From contig NZ_BMNH01000003.1 in assembly GCF_014646355.1 (NCBI RefSeq), positions 372,001 to 436,000 on the forward strand: a stretch of DNA of 64,000 nt, given 5' to 3'. This DNA is from Nonomuraea cavernae (lineage in GTDB: Bacteria; Actinomycetota; Actinomycetes; Streptosporangiales; Streptosporangiaceae). The notes beneath the pieces are model-generated. The model was not told the origin of the DNA, did not search any database, and worked only from the letters and a program-made list of their open reading frames with translations. Below, piece by piece: positions 50,858-58,672 of the stretch. Numbering within the stretch: position 1 is the stretch's first letter; each line of letters opens with the position of its first letter. Made by a program: the position numbers and the translations under genes.

Positions 50858-52267
50858 GTGCGCAGCCTCGTCGACCTGCCCGTATCCCTGTCCCGGCAGT
50901 CGGCCGTGCCCCTCTCGACGCAGCTCGCGGGCCGGCTGCGCGAGGCGATGCTGGCGGGCACCCTGGCGCCCGGCGAGCGGCTGCCGTCCTCACGCGCGCT
51001 CGCGGCGCAGCTCGGGGTGAGCCGTACGGTGATCACCGAGGCCTTCCAGCAGCTGTACGCCGAGGGCTGGCTCGAGGGACGGCACGGCTCGGGCACGTTC
51101 GTCGCCTCCCTGGAGACGCACCGGCGGCCGGCCGCCGTGCCCCCCACGTCGAGTCCTGCCCCCGCGCCCGTCGCGGACCTGGCGGCCGGGGCGATCGACC
51201 TGCGGCCCGGCCATCCCTGGGTCCGCGACTACGACCGGGCCGCCTGGAAACGGGCCTGGCGCAAGGCCGGCGACCTGCCCCCCGGCGACCGCTCCGACCC
51301 CTACGGGCTGCCGCGCCTGCGGGAGCTGCTGGCCGGCCACCTGAGACGGACCAGGTCGGTGGCCGTGGAGCCGGAGAGCATCCTGGTCACCCGGGGCACC
51401 GGCAACGGGCTCGACCTGTGCGCGCTGGCCCTGCTCGGCGGCGGCGGCCGGGCGGGCGTCGAGGAGCCGGGCTACCACGTGGCGCGCACGGTCTTCGCCG
51501 CACGGGGAGCGGAGGTCGTGCCGTGCCCGGTGGACGAGGACGGCGTGATCGTCGACGGCCTCCCCGACGACCTCGGCCTGCTCTACACCACCCCCGCGCA
51601 CCAGTACCCACTCGGCGGGCGGCTGCCGATCCCGCGCCGCGAACGCCTTCTGGCCTGGGCCAGGGCCACGGGCGCGATGATCGTGGAGGACGACTACGAC
51701 GCGGAGTTCCGTTACGACGTCGCCCCGCTGCCCGCCCTCTACGGCCTCGACCCCTCGCGGGTGGTGCTGCTGGGCACGCTGTCGAAGTCGCTGGCGCCCG
51801 ACGTGGGCGTCGGCTGGCTGGTCGGCTCGCCCGAGCTGGTGGCCAGGGTAGCCGCGCTGCGCTCCAAGCTGTCCGACCGCACCAGCGGCCCGGTCCAGGA
51901 GGCCGTGGCGACACTCCTCGAACGCGGCGACCTCGACCGCCACCTGCGCAGGATGCGGCTCGAGTACGCGCGCCGCCGGACGGTCATCGTCGAGACCCTG
52001 GGCCCGGTCTGCCGCCTGCGGGGCGACACGGCCGGCCTGCACGTGTTCGCGGAGCTGCCTCCGGGCACCTGCGACGGCATCGTCGAGCGGGCCCGGGAGC
52101 TCGGTGTCCTGCTCGACCCGGCCGAGCGCCACCACCTCGGCCCCGGCCGCCCCGGTCTGGTCATCGGGTACGGCTCCGCCTCGCTGCCCGAGGTGCGGCG
52201 CGGCTGCCGGATCGTGGCCGGCCTGATCGCCGGGGTCAGAGCGGGGGCGCCGGGGCCAGGGTCATGA
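50858..52267 (+). CDS. MocR/PdxR-type transcriptional regulator
   Basis: 469 residues from the GTG at 50858 (GGGAG 10 nt upstream). The N-terminal GntR winged helix is LSTQLAGRLREAMLAGTLAPGERLPSSRALAAQLGVSRTVITEAFQQLY. The class I aminotransferase domain has DPYGLPRLRELLAGHL, EPGYHVARTVFAARGAEVVPCPVDEDG, TPAHQYPLGG, IVEDDYDAEFRYD and the PLP-binding LGTLSKSLAPDVGVGW. It senses PLP or PLP adducts and is expected to control itself and the divergent PNPOx-like gene. Its 3' end overlaps the convergent aminotransferase gene by 32 bp. Confidence 0.9.
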   Translation: MRSLVDLPVSLSRQSAVPLSTQLAGRLREAMLAGTLAPGERLPSSRALAAQLGVSRTVITEAFQQLYAEGWLEGRHGSGTFVASLETHRRPAAVPPTSSPAPAPVADLAAGAIDLRPGHPWVRDYDRAAWKRAWRKAGDLPPGDRSDPYGLPRLRELLAGHLRRTRSVAVEPESILVTRGTGNGLDLCALALLGGGGRAGVEEPGYHVARTVFAARGAEVVPCPVDEDGVIVDGLPDDLGLLYTTPAHQYPLGGRLPIPRRERLLAWARATGAMIVEDDYDAEFRYDVAPLPALYGLDPSRVVLLGTLSKSLAPDVGVGWLVGSPELVARVAALRSKLSDRTSGPVQEAVATLLERGDLDRHLRRMRLEYARRRTVIVETLGPVCRLRGDTAGLHVFAELPPGTCDGIVERARELGVLLDPAERHHLGPGRPGLVIGYGSASLPEVRRGCRIVAGLIAGVRAGAPGPGS

Positions 52268-53351
52268 GGATCGGCAGCGCGCGGGAGGCGTAGAGCGGGT
52301 TGATCGGGAGCACGTGGCGGGCCCACCAGCGGGCCGGGCCCGGATCGGGCGACGGCTCGGTGTAGCCGAGGGCGTAGTCGTCGTAGGGCGGGTCGTACAG
52401 GTAGCCGACGGCCACGCCGTGGCGCTCCAGCTCCGCGATCGCCGCGTCGCGGTCGCGCACCAGCAGGGGCACCCGGAACAACGGCTGGTCGACGTGGTCG
52501 CGTACGGCCGGAGCCACGATGGGCAGCTCGGCGAGCAGGCGCACCCCGTCGAGCCGCCGGGCCCGCTCGGCGGGCACCTGGGCCAGGCGCCTCGACTGGT
52601 ACCAGTGCGCGACGTAGCCCCTGCGCGCGCGGTAGTCGTGCAGGTCGGCGCGGACCCACGGGTCGAACGCCGACAGGGACGGCGCCTGCCGCAGCGCACG
52701 GTCGAGGGAGTCGGCCTTGAGCGTGATGCGGTAGCCGTCACGCGGCTCCTGCAGCCCGAGCCGCCGGGCCAGGTAGAGGGCCGGGCGGACCAGGTCGGCC
52801 TTGAGCGCGGTCTGGCGGGCCATGGACGTCACCACGTCGAACACCTGCCTGAGCGGCGAGCCGGGGACCATGAGCTCGTCGCGGGCCTGCCGGAGCGCCT
52901 CCAGGTCGGCCGAGTGCTCGACGGCGAGCACCCCGCCGGAGCCGGCGCTCGCGTGCTTGGACAGGCTGAAGACACCGGCCTGGCCGAACGTCCCCAGGGG
53001 CCGGCCGTCGAACGTGGTCTCCAGCGCGTGGGCCACGTCCTCGATCACGATCTTTCCGGCGAAGGCGGTCATCTGGTCGGGCAGGCCGTACAGGTTGGTC
53101 GTCAGGACCGCATCCACTCGCGACAGGTCGGCCCGGGAGGCGTCGATGTTGCCGTCGCCGGGCGAGAGCGTCGCGATCACCGGGCGCAGGCCGGCGGCGA
53201 GCACCAGGAAGAGGATCTCGTCGGCGGAGACCGGTGACATGAGCAGCCGCTGACCGGGCCTGCACCAGTGACGCAGCGCCAGGTAGAGCCCCAGACGGTT
53301 GGACGGGAGGCGCAGGCACCGGCGGCCCGTGCGCTCGGCGATGAGTCTCAC
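52236..53351 (-). CDS. DegT/DnrJ-type PLP aminotransferase
   Basis: 371 residues, GTG start overlapping the upstream stop by 4 bp. It shows a divergent DegT fold: LRLPSNRLGLYLALRHWCRPGQRLLM, VDAVLTTNLYGLPDQM, IVIEDVAHALETTFDGRPLGTFGQAGVFSLSKHASAGSGGVLAVE with the Schiff-base lysine, and a C-terminal PLFRVPLLVRDRDAAIAELERHGVAVGYLYDPP. It forms a coupled pair with the FemAB-like gene upstream. The substrate is unknown; an amino sugar or peptidoglycan-related amine is plausible. The 32-bp overlap with the convergent MocR gene is notable. Confidence 0.78.
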   Translation of the reverse strand: MRLIAERTGRRCLRLPSNRLGLYLALRHWCRPGQRLLMSPVSADEILFLVLAAGLRPVIATLSPGDGNIDASRADLSRVDAVLTTNLYGLPDQMTAFAGKIVIEDVAHALETTFDGRPLGTFGQAGVFSLSKHASAGSGGVLAVEHSADLEALRQARDELMVPGSPLRQVFDVVTSMARQTALKADLVRPALYLARRLGLQEPRDGYRITLKADSLDRALRQAPSLSAFDPWVRADLHDYRARRGYVAHWYQSRRLAQVPAERARRLDGVRLLAELPIVAPAVRDHVDQPLFRVPLLVRDRDAAIAELERHGVAVGYLYDPPYDDYALGYTEPSPDPGPARWWARHVLPINPLYASRALPILMTLAPAPPL

Positions 53352-54427
53352 GAACGGGCGGTGCGGAGCCGGCCAAGGGTCTTGAGCGTGCGGTCGGCCG
53401 TCCGGTGCAGCACCGGGTTGGCCAGCACGAGGGCCCTGGTCCTGCGCGCGGGCACCCGCATCAGCCAGTGGATGCCGGCGGCCGGGCCGGCGGTGGCCAC
53501 CCTGCCCTCCGCGACCTGGAACTCGCCGTTCTTGAGCTTCTCCTTGTATTCCTTCTGGCCACGGCCCATGTCGATGGTCTCGATGCCCGACTCGGCGGCG
53601 CGCTCGGCCATCGCCAGGTGGTGGATGAGACCGGGAGAGTACTTCGCGAACCGGGTGTCGTAGGCCGGGAACCAGCCGGCCAGCGTGGTGCGGGTGCGCA
53701 GCCCGAAGTGCCCGGCGACCGGCCGGCCGTCGGCGTAGACCATGTCGAGGACACCGGCGAAGGACTCGGTCCGGGTGGCCAGCAGCCGCTCGACCAGCTC
53801 GACGATCCACTGGTGGGCGAACCTGTCGGTGCGGCCGGTGCGGCGGTACTGGTCGGTCTTCCAGGCGAGCAGGGTGTGCAGCGGCTCGGCGCCGGTGATC
53901 GCGTAGTCGTGGCGGACCTCGCCGACCTCGCGCTGCAGCTTGCGCGACTTGGCCAGCGTGGTCTTGTACGTCTTGCCGGAGTGCTCGCGCAGGAAGCCGG
54001 TGTAGCTCTCGTAGCCGTCACGCAGGTCGATGATCGGCGACGGATGCCGCTCGTGCCGCTCGTCGAGCAGCGGCTGGCAGGCGACGAGATGGTCGAACTC
54101 GTAGACCGAGAGGCCGCACTGCCTGATCAGCCGGTGCGGGTCGATCTCCACGCCCTTGGCGTGGACCAGGCCCTGCGCGTCGGTCAGCCCCGCCGCGACG
54201 GGCTTGCCGATGCCCAGCGGATGGCGCTCGAAGGGGAAGAACCCCACGATCTCCGGCCCGTCGTAGAGCACCGCGACCCTGACCATGTCCCGCAACCCGC
54301 CGACGATGACCGTGAATTCGGGCGACAGGAACGGATTGTCGAATCCGGGCTCTGATTCCTGAAGGGCTCGCCACCGGTTGAGCTCGGGTGCGCCCAGTTC
54401 GCTGGGGCGAGCAAGTGTGACGCGCAT
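53348..54427 (-). CDS. GNAT/FemAB-like acyltransferase (CelD/BcsL type)
   Basis: 359 residues of the two-GNAT fold used by FemX and CelD/BcsL-type proteins. The N-terminal half has FDNPFLSPEFTVIVGGLRDMVRVAVLYDGPEIVGFFPFERHP. The C-terminal half has LREHSGKTYKTTLAKSRKLQREVGE, GHFGLRTRTTLAGWFPAYDTRFAKYSPGLIHHLAMAERAAESGIETIDMGRGQKEYKEKLKNG, diagnostic of this family. Such proteins appear in exopolysaccharide and cell-envelope loci and transfer acyl or aminoacyl groups. The ATG at 54427 has AGGAG 4 nt upstream. It is translationally coupled with the DegT aminotransferase. Confidence 0.8.
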   Translation of the reverse strand: MRVTLARPSELGAPELNRWRALQESEPGFDNPFLSPEFTVIVGGLRDMVRVAVLYDGPEIVGFFPFERHPLGIGKPVAAGLTDAQGLVHAKGVEIDPHRLIRQCGLSVYEFDHLVACQPLLDERHERHPSPIIDLRDGYESYTGFLREHSGKTYKTTLAKSRKLQREVGEVRHDYAITGAEPLHTLLAWKTDQYRRTGRTDRFAHQWIVELVERLLATRTESFAGVLDMVYADGRPVAGHFGLRTRTTLAGWFPAYDTRFAKYSPGLIHHLAMAERAAESGIETIDMGRGQKEYKEKLKNGEFQVAEGRVATAGPAAGIHWLMRVPARRTRALVLANPVLHRTADRTLKTLGRLRTARS

Positions 54428-54585
54428 GGGCTCCTACCGTCGGCATGCCGTTGTCCCATGTCAGCATGCGGGGAGACGTGTAATCCCAGGGTAAGGGGTA
54501 TTTCAGCCGGTGGTTCACGCAGCCTCGGAACGTTACAGAATTCTCAGCTAGCGTTCAGGACCGAGTGACGTTCTAATGTGTGTCC
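54428..54585. promoter_or_regulatory. Divergent promoter region; TAATGT before the kinase-like gene
   Basis: 158 bp. TAATGT at 54574-54579 lies at -12 to -7 from the ATG at 54586, as for a leaderless transcript. A second TAGCGT at 54549 sits in a GCTAGCGTTC context like those at 32.9 and 33.16 kb. Without a good -35, both are tentative. Confidence 0.35.
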
Positions 54586-55614
54586 ATGACCGTTCCCGGG
54601 ATCGACCAGCCGCGCCTGTCCGCGTGGATGGCCAAGAACGTCCCCGACGCGGGCGAGCCCCTCTCCGTCTCGCTCATCTCCGGTGGCAAGTCCAACCTCA
54701 CCTACCTCGTCGAGGCCCGCGAGCGCCGCGTGGTGCTGCGCCGCCCGCCGCTCGGGCACGTCCTGCCCACCGCCCACGACATGCGACGCGAGTGGCGGGT
54801 CATCTCGGCCCTCGCGCCCACCCCCGTGCCGGTGCCCGAACCCGTGGCGTTCTGCGGGGACGAGGACGTCATCGGGGCGCCGTTCTACCTGATGGGATAC
54901 GTCGAGGGCGCGGCCGTACGGAGAAGGGCGGAGCTCGGGGACCCCGCGCCCGAGGAGACCAGGCGGCTGTCCGAGCGGCTTGCCGAGGTGCTGGCCGCCA
55001 TCCACGCCGTCGACTACCGCGAGGTGGGCCTGGGCGACTTCGGCCGTCCGGAGGGCTACCTGGCCAGGCAGCTCCAGCGCTGGGGCCAGCAGTGGGAGCG
55101 CTCGAAGACCGCCGACCTGCCCGAGTACGACCGGCTCGCCGGCCGGTTGCGCGACCGGATGCCGTCCGGCTCGGCCGGCACCCTCGTGCACGGCGACTAC
55201 CGGCTGGACAACACGCTGATCCGGACGGCGCCCGCGCCCGAGATCCTGGCCGTGGTCGACTGGGAGATGTCCACCCTCGGCGACCCGCTGGCCGACCTGG
55301 GGCTCACGCTGACCTACTGGCAGGACCCCGGCGACGACGAACGGGCCGGCATCCCGGTGGCGGGCGACGTGACGCTCGCCCCCGGGTTCCTCAACGCCGC
55401 CGAGTTCGCCGCCCACTACGCCAAGGTGTCCGGCCGGGACATCACCGACCTCGGGTTCTACGTGGCGTTCGGCAACTACAAGCTCGCGGTCATCGTGGAG
55501 GGTATCCACGCCCGCTTCCGGCAGGGTAAGACCGTGGGGGATGGGTTCGAGCACATCGGTTCGGCCGTGCCCACTCTGGTAGCCCGTGCGCACAGGATCC
55601 TCGACCAGTCGTGA
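54586..55614 (+). CDS. APH-type phosphotransferase (ACAD10/11-N-like)
   Basis: 342 residues with the aminoglycoside phosphotransferase/choline kinase fold. SLISGGKSNLTYLV is the ATP loop, RVVLRRPPLGHVLPTAHDMRREWRVI gives the lysine-equivalent region, LVHGDYRLDNTLI is the HGDxxxxN catalytic loop and AVVDWEMSTLGDPLADLGL the DxD-like metal motif. The LRRPPLGHVLPTAHDMxREW signature marks the subgroup like the N-terminal part of ACAD10/11, which phosphorylates hydroxyacyl-CoAs. The start is ATG 54586 or GTG 54580; a TAATGT box favours 54586. It is followed by an SDR gene 19 bp on, the pair being typical of fatty-acid or sterol degradation. Confidence 0.83.
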   Translation: MTVPGIDQPRLSAWMAKNVPDAGEPLSVSLISGGKSNLTYLVEARERRVVLRRPPLGHVLPTAHDMRREWRVISALAPTPVPVPEPVAFCGDEDVIGAPFYLMGYVEGAAVRRRAELGDPAPEETRRLSERLAEVLAAIHAVDYREVGLGDFGRPEGYLARQLQRWGQQWERSKTADLPEYDRLAGRLRDRMPSGSAGTLVHGDYRLDNTLIRTAPAPEILAVVDWEMSTLGDPLADLGLTLTYWQDPGDDERAGIPVAGDVTLAPGFLNAAEFAAHYAKVSGRDITDLGFYVAFGNYKLAVIVEGIHARFRQGKTVGDGFEHIGSAVPTLVARAHRILDQS

Positions 55615-55633
55615 CCACCCCACAGGAGCGTTG

Positions 55634-56383
55634 ATGAGCACTGTTGCACTGATCACCGGAGCGGCGAGCGGCATCGGCGCCGCGGTGGCGCGGCGGCTGT
55701 CCGCCGGCGGCGCCCGATGCGTGCTGGTCGACCGCGACGGCGAGGGCGCCGAGCGGCTCGCCAAGGAGGTGAGCGGCGTCGCGCTGGCCGCCGACGTGAG
55801 CACCGAGGAGGCGTCGCGCGAGGCCGTCGCGCTGGCCGAGGAGAGGTACGGCCGGCTCGACCTGGTCCACCTCAACGCCGGCATCACCAGCGGGGTCGAC
55901 TTCGCCGCGTTCGACGCGGCGCAGTACCGCAGGGCGGTCGGCGTCAACGTCGACGGCGTGGTCTTCGGCGTCGCGGCCGCGGTCCCGCTGCTCAGGCGTT
56001 CCGGCGGCGGCGCGATCGTGGTCACGGCCTCGCTGGCCGGGCTGGTCGGCTACGACGGAGACCCGATCTACACGATGACCAAGCACGCCGTGGTCGGGCT
56101 GGTCAGGGCCCTGGCCGCGCCCCTGGCCAGGGACGGCGTCAGGATCGGCGCGGTCTGTCCCGGCTTCACCGACACGCCGCTGGTCGCCGACGCGCGCGAG
56201 CTGTTCGTCAACGCCGGGTTCCCGCTGCTGACGGCCGAGGACGTGGCCGCGGCGGTCGAATCCGCCTTCTATGCCGAGTCTCCCGGTACGTTGCTGGTAG
56301 TTCAGCCGGGCCGGCAGCCCGTGCCCTACCGTTACGCGGGTGTTCCAGGTCCGGCGGGTGGTGAGCGGCCGCCGGCCCCCTAA
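55634..56383 (+). CDS. Short-chain dehydrogenase/reductase
   Basis: 249-residue classical SDR. The cofactor motif is LITGAASGIGAAVARRL with an Asp in LVDRDGEG favouring NAD. LNAGITS, the VVTASLAGLVGYDGDPIYTMTKHAVVGL stretch with the catalytic Ser, Tyr and Lys, and CPGFTDTPLV follow. The start ATG 55634 has AGGAG 6 nt upstream. It lies 19 bp after the phosphotransferase gene and is probably co-transcribed. The substrate is probably a hydroxyacyl-CoA or similar alcohol. Confidence 0.87.
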   Translation: MSTVALITGAASGIGAAVARRLSAGGARCVLVDRDGEGAERLAKEVSGVALAADVSTEEASREAVALAEERYGRLDLVHLNAGITSGVDFAAFDAAQYRRAVGVNVDGVVFGVAAAVPLLRRSGGGAIVVTASLAGLVGYDGDPIYTMTKHAVVGLVRALAAPLARDGVRIGAVCPGFTDTPLVADARELFVNAGFPLLTAEDVAAAVESAFYAESPGTLLVVQPGRQPVPYRYAGVPGPAGGERPPAP

Positions 56384-56429
56384 TCTGAAGCGCAAGCAGC
56401 TTGCAAGTCTCGTATATACGGTTATAAAG

Positions 56430-56451
56430 GTCGGGCGCGGCAGCGCCCGAC
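56430..56451. terminator. Hairpin after the SDR gene
   Basis: GTCGGGCGC / GCGCCCGAC, a 9-bp stem with GGCA loop, 47 bp after the SDR stop and followed by TCTCTGTAT. There is no long T-run, so terminator function is tentative. A TATATACGGTTATAAAGG stretch immediately upstream could instead be a promoter for the GH gene. Confidence 0.45.
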
Positions 56452-56485
56452 TCTCTGTATGTACGCGCGAGGGGTGGAGGTTCCC

Positions 56486-57874
56486 GTGATTCCCACCGAT
56501 GGTCGGCATGCCCGGCGGCGGCCACCGTGGCCGATCGCCGTGGGCGCCGGCGTCCTCGCCGTCGTGCTCGTGGCCGGCATCATGATCTACGCCGCGATGC
56601 GGGTCGGTTCCAGGGATGAGTTCCGGGGCGGCGAGGTGGCCGAGGCCGGGCCCTCGCAGCCGGCCCCCACCCTGGAGCAGCCACCCGCCCTCGAGGACTG
56701 GCCCCGGTGGGGTGTCACCCACACCCAGTACAGCGCCGACACCGCGCCCAAGCAGATCTCCGAGCAGGCCAAGGGGGTGCTCGGCCGGGTCCCGATGCTG
56801 CAGAACCAGCACATCATGGGCTGGGGCGTCGGCAACCCCGAGCCGCGCCCCGGGCAGTACAACCTGGGCGACCTCGACCGGCGGATGAAGTTCATCTCCT
56901 CGTCGCGCGGCCTGCCGGTCATCACGCTCTGCTGCGCCCCCGACTGGATGAAGGGCGGGCAGGCCGGCCGTACCGACTGGAGCAAGAACCACACGGTCGC
57001 CCCCAAGCGCGAGCACTTCGACGACTACGCCAAGCTCGCCGCCAAGGTGGCCAGGCAGTACCCGACCGTCAAGCACTTCATGGTGTGGAACGAGTTCAAG
57101 GGCTTCTGGGACACGACCTCCAACCGGTGGGACGCCGAGGGCTACACCGAGATGTACAACAAGGTCTACGCCGCGCTGAAGCAGGTCGACGACGACATCC
57201 AGGTCGGCGGGCCGTACGTGCCGATCGGGAGCGAGTCCGGCGCCGGCGCGTCCGAGCTGACCGGGCCGTGGGGCACCATCGACCAGCGCGCCCTCGACGC
57301 GATCGAGTACTGGATCCAGCACAAGAAGGGCGCCGACTTCATCGTGGTCGACGGCGCCTCGATGACCAACGACAAGGGCAACATCCCCGGCGACTTCGCC
57401 GCCCAGGCCAAGTTCGGCGCGATCACCACCTGGTTGCGCGAGAAGAGCGGCGACATGCCGGTCTGGTGGGCCGAATGGTACGTCGAGCCCGACAACTCCG
57501 GCTGGAGCGAGGAGAAGCGCACCGCGGTGCAGGCCACGGCGCTGATGGAGTTCGCGAAGAGCGGCGTGACGTCGGCCCTCTACTGGAACCCGCAGACCAA
57601 GGGCCAGGGCGTCTGCCCGGGCTGCCTGTGGTCGACCGCCGACGAGGGCGACATGCCCATGGCGGGCCTGCTGAGCGGGTTCACCCGGTGGTTTCCCCTC
57701 GGGGTGCGGCTCCAGCAGGTCGATGCCTCCGACGAGCGGATCAGGGTCCTCGCCCAGGAGCGTCAGGTCGTGATGGTCAACACGGCCGACGCCGAGGTCA
57801 CGGCCACCGTCGACGGCAAGCAGGTGACCTTGAAGCCGTACGAGGTCAAGTGGGAGGGACGGGGCCAGGGCTGA
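56486..57874 (+). CDS. Membrane-anchored GH39-like glycoside hydrolase
   Basis: 462 residues from a GTG with GGAGG 5 nt upstream; an ATG nine codons earlier has no RBS. A basic N-terminus and one helix (PIAVGAGVLAVVLVAGIMIYAAM) anchor the enzyme outside the membrane. The catalytic (beta/alpha)8 domain runs from DWPRWGVTHTQYSADT to YWNPQTKG. VKHFMVWNEFKGFWD carries the acid/base Glu and MPVWWAEWYVEPD the probable nucleophile Glu, as in GH39 beta-xylosidases and related enzymes. A short beta domain closes the protein. Related actinobacterial proteins are often annotated as xylan 1,4-beta-xylosidase, but the surface-polymer context suggests it may cut a self-made polymer. Confidence 0.78.
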   Translation: MIPTDGRHARRRPPWPIAVGAGVLAVVLVAGIMIYAAMRVGSRDEFRGGEVAEAGPSQPAPTLEQPPALEDWPRWGVTHTQYSADTAPKQISEQAKGVLGRVPMLQNQHIMGWGVGNPEPRPGQYNLGDLDRRMKFISSSRGLPVITLCCAPDWMKGGQAGRTDWSKNHTVAPKREHFDDYAKLAAKVARQYPTVKHFMVWNEFKGFWDTTSNRWDAEGYTEMYNKVYAALKQVDDDIQVGGPYVPIGSESGAGASELTGPWGTIDQRALDAIEYWIQHKKGADFIVVDGASMTNDKGNIPGDFAAQAKFGAITTWLREKSGDMPVWWAEWYVEPDNSGWSEEKRTAVQATALMEFAKSGVTSALYWNPQTKGQGVCPGCLWSTADEGDMPMAGLLSGFTRWFPLGVRLQQVDASDERIRVLAQERQVVMVNTADAEVTATVDGKQVTLKPYEVKWEGRGQG

Positions 57875-57914
57875 CCGGCGACGGTGGAGCCGCCGCCGGT
57901 CGCCGGAGCGGGCC

Positions 57915-58301
57915 CTACTTGTGGTGCACGATCTGGATCAGGTTGCCGCAGGTGTCGTCCAGGACCGCGGTGGTGACCGGGCCCATCTCCAGCGGCTCCT
58001 GGGTGAAGCGCACGCCGAGCCCGCGCAGCCGGTCGAACTCCGCGTGCACGTCGTCCACGGCGAAGGCGGTGGCCGGGATGCCGTCCTCGACCAGCGCTTT
58101 CCGTAACGGATTCACCGCCGGATGGCCGTCGGGCTCCAACAGGAGCTCGGTCCCGTCGGGATCGTCCGGCGAGACCACGGTCAGCCAACGGTCCTCGCCC
58201 AGCGGGACCTCGGTCTTCTTCACGAAGCCCAGGACGTCGGTGTAGAAGCGCAGGGCCTTGTCCTGGTCATCGACGAAGACGCTGGACAGGTGGATTCTCA
58301 T
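57915..58301 (-). CDS. VOC family (glyoxalase/bleomycin-resistance) protein
   Basis: 128 residues with a paired beta-alpha-beta-beta-beta fold: MRIHLSSVFVDDQDKALRFYTDVLGF and PATAFAVDDVHAEFDRLRGLGVRF. The C-terminus VLDDTCGNLIQIVHHK carries the second metal-side motif. The start ATG 58301 overlaps the ArsR stop (ATGA) and has AAGG 6 nt upstream. It should bind a metal and a small ligand; function unknown. It is controlled together with the ArsR regulator. Confidence 0.85.
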   Translation of the reverse strand: MRIHLSSVFVDDQDKALRFYTDVLGFVKKTEVPLGEDRWLTVVSPDDPDGTELLLEPDGHPAVNPLRKALVEDGIPATAFAVDDVHAEFDRLRGLGVRFTQEPLEMGPVTTAVLDDTCGNLIQIVHHK

Positions 58302-58591
58302 GAGGTGCCTTCCGGTGTGTCGGGCCTGAGCCATCGGGTCACGATCTGCTCGAGCGGTTCGGTGTTCACGTCGTGGAACTTGTAGCGGCCCTGACGCCGC
58401 GCATGGATCAGACCCGCGGATTCCAGTACGGCCAGGTGCTGGCTGACCGCCTGGCGGGACAGCCCCAGGCCGTGCTTGGCCGTCAGCCGCGCGCAGATCT
58501 CGAACAGGGTCTGACCGTCCCGTTCCACCAGCTCGTCAAGGATGTGCCGGCGGGTGGGATCGGACAGTGCCTTGAAGATGTCTTCCGCCAC
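58298..58591 (-). CDS. ArsR-family transcriptional regulator
   Basis: 97 residues from the GTG at 58591 (VAEDIFKALSDPTRRHILDELVERDGQTLFEICARL), then the recognition helix GLSRQAVSQHLAVLESAGLIHARRQGRYKFHDVN. It has no metal-site cysteines, so it belongs to the non-metal-sensing group often paired with VOC or SRPBCC proteins. TATGCT at -12 to -7 from the GTG suggests a leaderless transcript; the frame extends 12 codons further 5' without a good start. A perfect 24-bp inverted repeat at 58601-58624 overlaps this promoter and should be its operator. Confidence 0.85.
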   Translation of the reverse strand: MAEDIFKALSDPTRRHILDELVERDGQTLFEICARLTAKHGLGLSRQAVSQHLAVLESAGLIHARRQGRYKFHDVNTEPLEQIVTRWLRPDTPEGTS

Positions 58592-58600
58592 GCCCTCAGC

Positions 58601-58624
58601 ATAGGCAAGTGAAGACTTGCCTAT
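58601..58624. promoter_or_regulatory. ArsR operator, perfect 10-bp inverted repeat
   Basis: ATAGGCAAGT and ACTTGCCTAT flank the 4-nt spacer GAAG. The operator covers the -10 hexamer TATGCT of the ArsR/VOC operon on the - strand (58598-58603), so binding would block it. Confidence 0.75.
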
Positions 58625-58672
58625 CAAGTCGGGCGAGCGGTCTCGCGCCGGGCCGTGCTCCCTCGATCCGGC

